Source of the DNA: Methanosarcina sp.
Lineage (GTDB): Archaea > Halobacteriota > Methanosarcinia > Methanosarcinales > Methanosarcinaceae
Reading direction: 5' to 3'
Length of the DNA stretch: 8,971 nucleotides
NCBI GenBank assembly: GCA_013331265.1
Contig: DUGS01000177.1
Span: 1 to 8,971, forward strand
In this document: positions 1 to 5,146 of the stretch, piece by piece
Layout of the letters: the number at the start of each line of letters is the position of its first letter
Numbering within the stretch: the stretch's first letter is position 1
The notes under the pieces: model-generated
What the model was told of the DNA's origin: nothing
Seen by the model: the letters and a program-made list of their open reading frames with translations, nothing else
Database searches by the model: none
Made by a program: the position numbers and the translations under genes

Positions 1-114
1 GCAATCAATATTATGTCAAATTTCGTTATCGTTCAAGCCTGTGCTTATCGCCTCTGGTCCAATAACTCCAGAAGTGGTAGATTCATAAAAACATTTTTGG
101 AAGGTGTTCTATGA
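1..114 (+). other. Leader upstream of trkA; open frame of uncertain meaning
   Basis: Frame 1 is open from the window edge and stops at a TGA that overlaps the trkA ATG in an ATGA junction. It could be the last 37 codons of an upstream gene translationally coupled to trkA, or a small ORF from the ATG at position 13 (33 residues). I recognise no family in the peptide, and a run of this length is easily open by chance. I see no convincing TATA box. The end of the stretch carries the trkA Shine-Dalgarno site (GGAAGGTG, 99-106). Whether trkA has its own promoter here or belongs to a longer operon cannot be told from the window. Confidence 0.2.
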
Positions 115-1457
115 AGGCTGTAATTATTGGTGCAGGGGAAGTAGGCTATCATATTGCAAAAGCCCTCTCTCCTAAAAATGATGTGGTAGTTATAGAGAAA
201 AACGAGGAAGCATCAAGAAGAGTAGACGAACTTGACGTGCTTGTAATTGAAGGAAACGGCGCAAATGCAGAAATCCTTTCAAAAGTCCTGCAAAATGCTG
301 ACCTTCTTGTAGCTGTAACAGGCGTTGATGAAGTAAATATCGTTGCCTGCATGACTGCAAAATTGATTACGAAAAACAAAAACGGCTGGAAGGATATAAA
401 AACCATAGCAAGGGTCAGTAACCCTGACTATATAGATTCCCCTGTTACTTCCAGAGCTCAGGTTGGCGTTGACCTTATGATATGTCCTGAGCTAGCTCTT
501 GCCTCGGAAGTCGCTGATATACTCTCAAGCCCCTCCGCAATAGATGCGGAAATGTTTGCTGAAGGAAAAGTAAAGATGACTGAATTTGCAATCAGTCCTG
601 AAAGCAAGCTTGTTGGAAAGCATATACAGGACCTTCAGCTTGCTGACTACTGCATTGTCAGTGCAGTTTTCAGAGAAAACGAAATAATTATACCTCACGG
701 AGACGATTTAATTAAGGCAAATGACCACATGGTGGTTGTGGGCAAGCCGGAAGCTATGGAAAATCTTGAGATCATTTTTGGGAGTGAAGTGCCTCATAGA
801 ACCAGAATTCTTCTTATTGGCTGCGGAATTGTAGGTTTATATCTGGCAAAACTGATCGACAGAGAGGAAAATGCTGACCTGAGAATTATTGAGCAAAGCA
901 GGAGCCGCTGCATAGAAGTTGCTGATATATTGAAAAATGCCCTTGTTCTCAATGGAGACGGCACTGATGTCAGCCTTTTAAAAGAAGAAGACATTCAGGA
1001 CATGGATGTTGTTGTTGCTATTACGGACAGTGATGAAAAGAACCTCCTCTGTGCCCTGCTCGCAAAGCAGCTCGGTGCAAAGAAGGTAATTGCAAGGGCT
1101 GACCGCTCGGATTATCTACCTCTTTTCGAGATGGTCGGTATAGATATGGCCGTAAGCCCGAGGGAAGCAACAGTAAATGAAGTCCTCAAACTTACCATGG
1201 GAAGGGGTATACAGACACTTACGACCATCGAAGGTGAAAGAGCCGAAATCATAGAATATACGGCGTCCGACAAGTCTAAAATTGTGGACAAGCCTTTGAA
1301 CAAAGTAAAATTCCCAAAGGGCTCTCTTGTCAATATGGTAGTACGCGGAAAAGAGACTATAATTCCAAGAGGAGAATTCGTTATCAATGAAGGAGACCGT
1401 GTAGTTATTTTTTCCATGGCTTCAGCTATTTCGGAAGTAGAAAAGTTTTTTAAATAA
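111..1457 (+). CDS. trkA: Trk K+ transport system NAD-binding subunit TrkA (two RCK domains)
   Basis: This is the cytosolic gating subunit of a Trk-type K+ uptake system, which binds NAD(H) or other nucleotides and controls the TrkH channel. At 448 residues it matches the double-RCK TrkA form. The first Rossmann (RCK_N) domain starts at residue 1 with the glycine motif GAGEVG (7-12) and the acidic residue E29 at the end of the second strand. An RCK_C domain follows at roughly 140-225. The second RCK_N has GCGIVG at 237-242 with a matching IIEQ strand end, and the second RCK_C covers roughly 366-448. No membrane segment is present. The ATG at 111 is supported by GGAAGGTG (99-106), 4 bases upstream, and by the glycine motif beginning at the expected residue. 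trkH follows 25 bases after the stop, so the two are very likely cotranscribed. Confidence 0.95.
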   Translation: MKAVIIGAGEVGYHIAKALSPKNDVVVIEKNEEASRRVDELDVLVIEGNGANAEILSKVLQNADLLVAVTGVDEVNIVACMTAKLITKNKNGWKDIKTIARVSNPDYIDSPVTSRAQVGVDLMICPELALASEVADILSSPSAIDAEMFAEGKVKMTEFAISPESKLVGKHIQDLQLADYCIVSAVFRENEIIIPHGDDLIKANDHMVVVGKPEAMENLEIIFGSEVPHRTRILLIGCGIVGLYLAKLIDREENADLRIIEQSRSRCIEVADILKNALVLNGDGTDVSLLKEEDIQDMDVVVAITDSDEKNLLCALLAKQLGAKKVIARADRSDYLPLFEMVGIDMAVSPREATVNEVLKLTMGRGIQTLTTIEGERAEIIEYTASDKSKIVDKPLNKVKFPKGSLVNMVVRGKETIIPRGEFVINEGDRVVIFSMASAISEVEKFFK

Positions 1458-1464
1458 GTTTTAC

Positions 1465-1477
1465 AGGAGAGGGGGGG
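1465..1477 (+). promoter_or_regulatory. Shine-Dalgarno region of trkH containing a run of seven G
   Basis: GGAGA followed by seven consecutive G (1471-1477) lies between trkA and trkH. Its end is 5 bases before the ATT at 1483 but 65 bases before the first in-frame ATG at 1543. This spacing is the main sequence evidence that translation of trkH begins near 1483. The G homopolymer is unusual for this AT-rich intergenic setting. Confidence 0.6.
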
Positions 1478-1482
1478 TTTCT

Positions 1483-2916
1483 ATTAACAATAAAGCCATC
1501 TTTAACGCACTTGGAAAAATTCTTATACTTCTGGCTTTTACAATGCTCGTTCCCCTTTTTGTGGCTATTTATTATAGAGAACCCCTGGAACCTTTTATTG
1601 CTTCAATTCTCGTAACCCTTCTTGCCGGTTTGCTCTTTTCACGCATTAAAAGTGGCGTTGAATGGCAGCAGAAAGAAGCTCTTGCCATTGTAGCTCTGAG
1701 CTGGCTTTCAGCAGCTATTTTTGGTGCTATTCCTTTCCTTTTCGAGGAAATCTCTTTTCTTGATGCTGTATTTGAAACAATGTCTGGTTTTACTTCAACA
1801 GGTTCTTCAATTCTTGTAGATATCGAAATTCATTCAAGAAGTCTTCTTTTCTGGCGGTCCTTCACTGCATGGCTTGGAGGCATGGGGATCATCGTGCTTT
1901 TCGTGGCAATTCTGCCAAAACTTGGAGTTGCAGGCCGCCAGCTTTTCAGAGCAGAAGCTCCGGGTCCTACCGAAGATAAGTTGAGACCAAGAATCAGGGA
2001 AACCGCAAAGGTTCTGTGGAAACTATATATCTTTATCTCAGCCGCTGAAGTTGCAGCTCTTGTGCTGGCAGGAATGTCACTTTACGATGCCCTTAACCAC
2101 ACATTTACCTGCATGGCTTGTGCTGGTTTTTCTACTTATAACGCGGGGATAGAAGCCTTTGGAAGTCCGCTTATAGAATTTATCCTGACATTTTTTATGT
2201 TTTTAGCCGGGGCAAACTTTGCCCTCTACTATCGCGCTATTCATAATAAAAATATAAACGTTCTTCTCCGGGACGAGGAATTCAGAGCTTATACTTATTT
2301 CCTTCTCGGCTTCACATGTTTGCTCACACTGGTTCTTTATAAAGATATGGAGTATTCGGTTTTCAACTCTTTCCGCTATGCCGTATTTCAAATAACCTCT
2401 ATTATGACAGCTACTGGCTTTGCCTCTATTGATTTTAACCTGTGGAAAGACTCGGCAAAGATTTTGGTTTTTGCAGTAATGTTTATCGGAGGTTGTGCAG
2501 GTTCCACAGGCGGCGGCATGAAGGTTGTGCGTTTTCTATTGATGTTAAAGTATGCGAGGAGAGAGCTCTTTAAATTTATTCATCCAAGGCTTGTCAGGCC
2601 TATCAGATTCAATAATAAAGCAGTGCCTGATGATATTTTGCAGTCAATCCTCTCTTTTATTGTGCTTTATATAGGTGTTTTTGTCTTCAGCTCAATATTT
2701 CTAACCCTTCTGGGAGTCGATATGATAAGCTCGGTTACAGCTTCGATAACCACTCTTGGAAACATAGGTCCGGGTTTTAATATTGTTGGGCCTATGGCGA
2801 ATTTTGAATCGATTCCGCCACTCGGCAAAATTATCCTTATAAACAATATGTGGGTCGGAAGACTTGAAGTATACACTGCACTGGTACTGTTTACAAGTGA
2901 CTTCTGGCATTCATAA
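1483..2916 (+). CDS. trkH: Trk K+ uptake channel subunit TrkH, probable ATT start
   Basis: This is the membrane K+-translocating subunit that works with TrkA. It has the four pore-loop repeats of the SKT superfamily. Numbered from 1483, these are loop 1 SGFTSTGSS (about 101-109), loop 2 MACAGFSTYN (about 211-220), loop 3 TATGFASIDF (about 309-318) and loop 4 TTLGNIGPGF (about 423-432). The glycine-rich CAGSTGGGMK segment (about 338-347) corresponds to the intramembrane gating loop of TrkH. The C-terminal WVGRLEVYT motif is typical. From 1483 the protein has 477 residues, close to the usual TrkH length. The first ATG (1543) would give 457 residues and would begin inside the first helix, which reads ALGKILILLAFTMLVPLFVA across the two possible starts. 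No ATG, GTG or TTG lies in frame between the trkA stop and 1543, so ATT at 1483, just behind the Shine-Dalgarno region, is the best start. Identity is secure; the start is inferred. Confidence 0.92.
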   Translation: MNNKAIFNALGKILILLAFTMLVPLFVAIYYREPLEPFIASILVTLLAGLLFSRIKSGVEWQQKEALAIVALSWLSAAIFGAIPFLFEEISFLDAVFETMSGFTSTGSSILVDIEIHSRSLLFWRSFTAWLGGMGIIVLFVAILPKLGVAGRQLFRAEAPGPTEDKLRPRIRETAKVLWKLYIFISAAEVAALVLAGMSLYDALNHTFTCMACAGFSTYNAGIEAFGSPLIEFILTFFMFLAGANFALYYRAIHNKNINVLLRDEEFRAYTYFLLGFTCLLTLVLYKDMEYSVFNSFRYAVFQITSIMTATGFASIDFNLWKDSAKILVFAVMFIGGCAGSTGGGMKVVRFLLMLKYARRELFKFIHPRLVRPIRFNNKAVPDDILQSILSFIVLYIGVFVFSSIFLTLLGVDMISSVTASITTLGNIGPGFNIVGPMANFESIPPLGKIILINNMWVGRLEVYTALVLFTSDFWHS

Positions 2917-2960
2917 AACTCTTAAAAAAGTAATCTATTTCAGAGTTTTTTAGATTTTCA
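2915..2960 (+). terminator. Terminator-like inverted repeat after trkH
   Basis: AAAACTCT (2915-2922) and AGAGTTTT (2942-2949) form an 8-bp inverted repeat with a 19-base loop. It runs into a six-T tract (2946-2951), with more T-rich DNA up to about 2970. The stem begins inside the trkH stop codon. Archaeal termination relies mainly on T-rich tracts, so this is a reasonable end for the trkAH transcript. The stem is AT-rich and weak. Confidence 0.5.
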
Positions 2961-2986
2961 TATTTTTTATTAAGAAGCGTAAAATC

Positions 2987-3005
2987 CCTGAGTCTTTAGC
3001 TCAGG
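2987..3005 (+). repeat. Left-side hairpin, possible IS200/IS605 subterminal palindrome
   Basis: A perfect 6-bp inverted repeat CCTGAG/CTCAGG encloses the 7-base loop TCTTTAG. The CTTTAG-containing loop resembles hairpins at ends of archaeal IS1341-type elements. It lies too far past the T-tract to be the trkH terminator. It may be the left end of the remnant or the end of a second, older insertion. Confidence 0.45.
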
Positions 3006-3041
3006 CGATATAAGCGTCAACTTCCAAACTGTTAGCCATTA

Positions 3042-3335
3042 TTGATTCTGCTTGATTATTTCTACTTTGCAGTTAATAAAATATTATTGTACTGTCACCA
3101 CAATCTTATGCGAAAACCAGGCTATACGAAGTTGGATAATAGGGTACATCTCATCTCATGCCCGAAGGGATCGGGGACGTTAAGCCGGAGAAAGCCGGAA
3201 GCCGAAAGGCATCTCAAGTATAATCTCATGTTTATTATTCCATTTCACCTGCAGGACGTGGAGGTAGAGCCTGCATGACTCGTCAACATTGGTTGGGAGG
3301 ATGACTCTGGAAGCCCGTTAAATCTTTACATTTAG
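3042..3335 (+). pseudogene. Degraded 3' end of tnpB (RNA-guided nuclease family of IS605 elements)
   Basis: One frame is open from about 3042 to a TGA at 3276-3278 and would give a 78-residue peptide with no recognisable fold. The same frame continues past that TGA as LVNIGWEDDSGSPLNLYI and ends at TAG 3333-3335, inside the right-end hairpin. That is where archaeal tnpB genes usually stop, and the GSP-containing tail resembles TnpB C-termini as I remember them. A second frame within the region reads MPEGIGDVKPEKAGSR (from 3159), also reminiscent of a TnpB tail, which suggests frameshift decay. None of the RuvC-like catalytic residues or the CxxC zinc finger of TnpB is present, so no active protein is possible. 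The reading is inference from tail resemblance and position. It could instead be non-coding DNA that happens to be open. Confidence 0.4.
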
Positions 3336-3345
3336 CTGGTAGTTC
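3161..3345 (+). ncRNA. Possible relic of a TnpB guide RNA (omega/re-RNA)
   Basis: In IS605-type elements the DNA covering the tnpB 3' end and right end encodes the RNA that guides TnpB, with the guide read from DNA just beyond the element. This stretch carries several small stems close together: CCCGA/TCGGG (3161-3165 and 3171-3175), CCGG/CCGG (3185-3188 and 3195-3198), GCC-GAAA-GGC with a GNRA tetraloop (3201-3210) and the right-end hairpin (3314-3339). The local GC content is higher than in the flanks. If the RNA were still made, its guide would begin near 3346, that is, in the kdpA upstream region. No promoter or expression evidence is visible and the nuclease gene is gone, so this is a weak call. 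Confidence 0.25.
3314..3339 (+). repeat. Right-end hairpin of the IS remnant
   Basis: CCCGTTAAAT pairs with ATTTAGCTGG around a CTTTAC loop. There are nine pairs including one G-T, and a single mismatch at 3316/3337. The following bases TAGTTCA (3340-3346) match the expected right-end context of archaeal IS1341-type elements. A rho-independent-like role is unlikely because no T-run follows. Confidence 0.5.
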
Positions 3346-3350
3346 AAAAT

Positions 3351-3438
3351 CCCTCTACACCCTCTACATTACGCTTTACATTTGTTATCTGTATGAATTG
3401 AAGGCGGCGAATTAAACAAACAGAACAGATGTGAACAA
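3351..3438 (+). promoter_or_regulatory. kdp operon upstream region with short repeats; promoter presumed
   Basis: This is the only DNA between the IS remnant and kdpA, so the kdp promoter probably lies here or in the remnant. It contains a perfect tandem pair of CCCTCTACA (3351-3359 and 3360-3368). It also has CTTTACATTT (3374-3383), a second copy of the 10-mer in the right-end hairpin (3324-3333). TTTACATT is a poor but possible TATA element and would put transcription start near 3405. ATCTGT (3387-3392) and ACAGAT (3425-3430) form a widely spaced inverted repeat. An ATGTGA start-stop pair (3429-3434) lies just before kdpA. There is no strong Shine-Dalgarno site; GTGA (3431-3434), four bases before the ATG, is the best partial match. 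Which repeats matter for regulation is unknown. Confidence 0.35.
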
Positions 3439-5145
3439 ATGACAACACAAGAAATAAGTGTAGAAGCTTTAATGCTTCTCCTTTTTTTGGCCATTGTAAC
3501 CGGAGTGGCATTACCTCTCAGCAGTTTTTTTGTTCGGGTCTTTTCCGGAGATATGTCCCGAGGAATTCCGGGTCATATTGAAAATATGATTTACAGACTG
3601 ATCGAAACAGATCCTGATAGAGAAGATGGGTGGAAGGGCTACGCCCGGAATATGCTCATCTTCAATGGCATAGGTTTTGTAATCCTTTTTATGCTTCTTA
3701 TTTTTCAAGGTTTTCTTTCATTCAACCCACAAAATTTTAGGGCATTTGATCTTTACACTGCAATTAACACTGCCACCAGTTTTGTCACCAATACAAACTG
3801 GCAGGTCTACAGTGGCGAGACGACAGCAAGCTATCTTACCCAGATGGCCGGTCTTACAGTCCAGAACTTCCTTTCAGCAGCAACAGGCGTCTGCATAGCG
3901 ATCTCAGTGATGAGAGGAATAACCCGCCAGTCAACCGATAGGGTAGGAAACTTCTGGGTCGACATGACTCGCTGTACACTTTATATCCTTTTGCCGATAG
4001 CTTTCATTTTTGCCTTAATTCTGGTGTCGCAGGGAGTTATCCAGAACCTTGACCCTTATGTTCAGGCTACGGGATATGGCTCTACAGGACAGCAGACAAT
4101 TGCAATGGGGCCTGTAGCCTCCCAGGAAGCAATAAAAGAACTCGGTACCAATGGAGGAGGATTTTTCAATGCAAACGCTGCCCATCCCTACGAAAATCCG
4201 ACACCCTTGACTAATTTCATAGAGATTTTTCTTATTCTCATTATACCTGCAACCCTGCCTCTGGTCTTTGGGAGAATTACAGGAAAAATTCGGCAGGGAT
4301 GGATGATTTTCACTGTTATGCTAATATTATTTTTATGTGGTTTTATTACCCTCTATTCTGCAGAGCTTGCAGGAAACCCTCTTGTAAAAGAACTGGGCGT
4401 TTCCGGAATATCAATGGAGGGAAAAGAAGTAAGGTTCGGGCTCCTGGGCTCGTCACTTTTTGCCACATCTACCACGTCAACGTCCTGCGGAGCAGTTAAT
4501 ACCATGCATGACTCCCTTACTCCTATAGGCGGCCTGGTGACTCTGTTCATGATGCTTCTCGGCGAGGTCGCCTTTGGAGGAGCAGGGTCTGGGTTCTACA
4601 CCATGATCGGATTTGTGGTACTTGCAGTCTTCATCGCAGGGTTGATGATAGGAAGAACCCCCGAATACCTCGGGAAAAAAATAGAGGCATTAGAGATGAA
4701 GATGGCCGTCATAACCGTCCTGATACCTGGAGTCCTTGTCCTTCTACTTTCAGGCATTGCGCTGGTTCTCCCAAACGTTACGGAATTAATGAAAAATCCG
4801 GGTCCGCATGGACTATCCGAACTGATATACGCCTTCGCATCCATGGCTAACAACAACGGCAGTGCCTTTGCCGGATTTGATGCATCAAAACCTTTCTACA
4901 CACTCACAGGCAGCCTGGCAATGTTGATAGGCAGATTCGTACCTGCAGTTTCCATGCTGGCAATGGCAGGATCGCTGGCACAGAAGAAAAAAGTTCCACC
5001 CAGCTCGGGAACTCTCCCCACAGACTCCATTACATTTTCGATCTGGACAATTCTGGTTATCCTTATCATCGGGGCTCTCACGTTCTTCCCTCTCTTTGCA
5101 ATGGGGCCAATCGCTGAACATCTTTCTATGATAGGAGGAATCTAA
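3439..5145 (+). CDS. kdpA: Potassium-transporting ATPase, K+-binding subunit KdpA
   Basis: This is the integral membrane subunit of the KdpFABC pump, which selects K+ and passes it to KdpB. At 568 residues it is of normal length. All four selectivity-filter loops are intact: TNTNWQ (117-122), GTNGGGFFNANAAHP (236-250), STSCGAVNTMHD (347-358) and NNNGSAFAGF (471-480). The conserved filter glycines fall where the E. coli protein has G232, G345 and G468, allowing for a small offset. About ten hydrophobic spans are visible. The ATG at 3439 puts a hydrophobic segment from about residue 10, as expected for the first helix. kdpB begins one base after the stop, with its Shine-Dalgarno site inside the kdpA 3' end, so translation is probably coupled. 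No kdpF-like mini-gene was seen ahead of it. Confidence 0.97.
   Translation: MTTQEISVEALMLLLFLAIVTGVALPLSSFFVRVFSGDMSRGIPGHIENMIYRLIETDPDREDGWKGYARNMLIFNGIGFVILFMLLIFQGFLSFNPQNFRAFDLYTAINTATSFVTNTNWQVYSGETTASYLTQMAGLTVQNFLSAATGVCIAISVMRGITRQSTDRVGNFWVDMTRCTLYILLPIAFIFALILVSQGVIQNLDPYVQATGYGSTGQQTIAMGPVASQEAIKELGTNGGGFFNANAAHPYENPTPLTNFIEIFLILIIPATLPLVFGRITGKIRQGWMIFTVMLILFLCGFITLYSAELAGNPLVKELGVSGISMEGKEVRFGLLGSSLFATSTTSTSCGAVNTMHDSLTPIGGLVTLFMMLLGEVAFGGAGSGFYTMIGFVVLAVFIAGLMIGRTPEYLGKKIEALEMKMAVITVLIPGVLVLLLSGIALVLPNVTELMKNPGPHGLSELIYAFASMANNNGSAFAGFDASKPFYTLTGSLAMLIGRFVPAVSMLAMAGSLAQKKKVPPSSGTLPTDSITFSIWTILVILIIGALTFFPLFAMGPIAEHLSMIGGI
5133..5138 (+). promoter_or_regulatory. Strong Shine-Dalgarno site of kdpB inside kdpA
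   Basis: AGGAGG lies within the last codons of kdpA, eight bases before the kdpB ATG at 5147. It fixes that start and points to coupled translation of kdpA and kdpB. It contrasts with the weak site in front of kdpA itself. Confidence 0.8.
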
Positions 5146-5146
5146 T

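Larger units (their letters stand above)
2981..3354 (+). mobile_element. Remnant of an IS200/IS605 (IS1341-type) element
   Basis: The stretch has subterminal hairpins at both ends, as expected for IS200/IS605 elements. The first is CCTGAG-N7-CTCAGG (2987-2992 and 3000-3005). The second is a 10-position stem with one mismatch (3314-3323 and 3330-3339), followed by TAGTTCA (3340-3346), which resembles the right end of archaeal IS1341-type elements as I remember them. A peptide typical of TnpB tails is encoded just before the right hairpin. There is no room for an intact tnpA or tnpB, so the element must be internally deleted. The 9-base word AAAATCCCT occurs at both edges (2981-2989 and 3346-3354). 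This family does not make target duplications, so that may be chance or part of the ends. The family is inferred from motif resemblance; exact ends are uncertain. Confidence 0.5.

Noticed and set aside
1543..2916. trkH starting at ATG 1543
   Set aside because: This start removes most of the first transmembrane helix and has no Shine-Dalgarno site, while the ribosome site lies just before 1483.
3042..3278. 78-residue open frame as an intact small gene
   Set aside because: No ribosome site, no recognisable domain, and the same frame continues after the stop with a TnpB-like tail into the IS right end. It is better read as pseudogene debris.
3110..3345. Group II intron fragment
   Set aside because: The GC-rich stems first suggested intron structure, but I found no domain V-like hairpin, no GUGYG-type 5' end and no reverse-transcriptase sequence.
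2981..3354. AAAATCCCT at both edges as a target-site duplication
   Set aside because: IS200/IS605 elements insert without duplicating target DNA. The 9-base match may be chance or part of the element ends, so I do not use it as proof of insertion.
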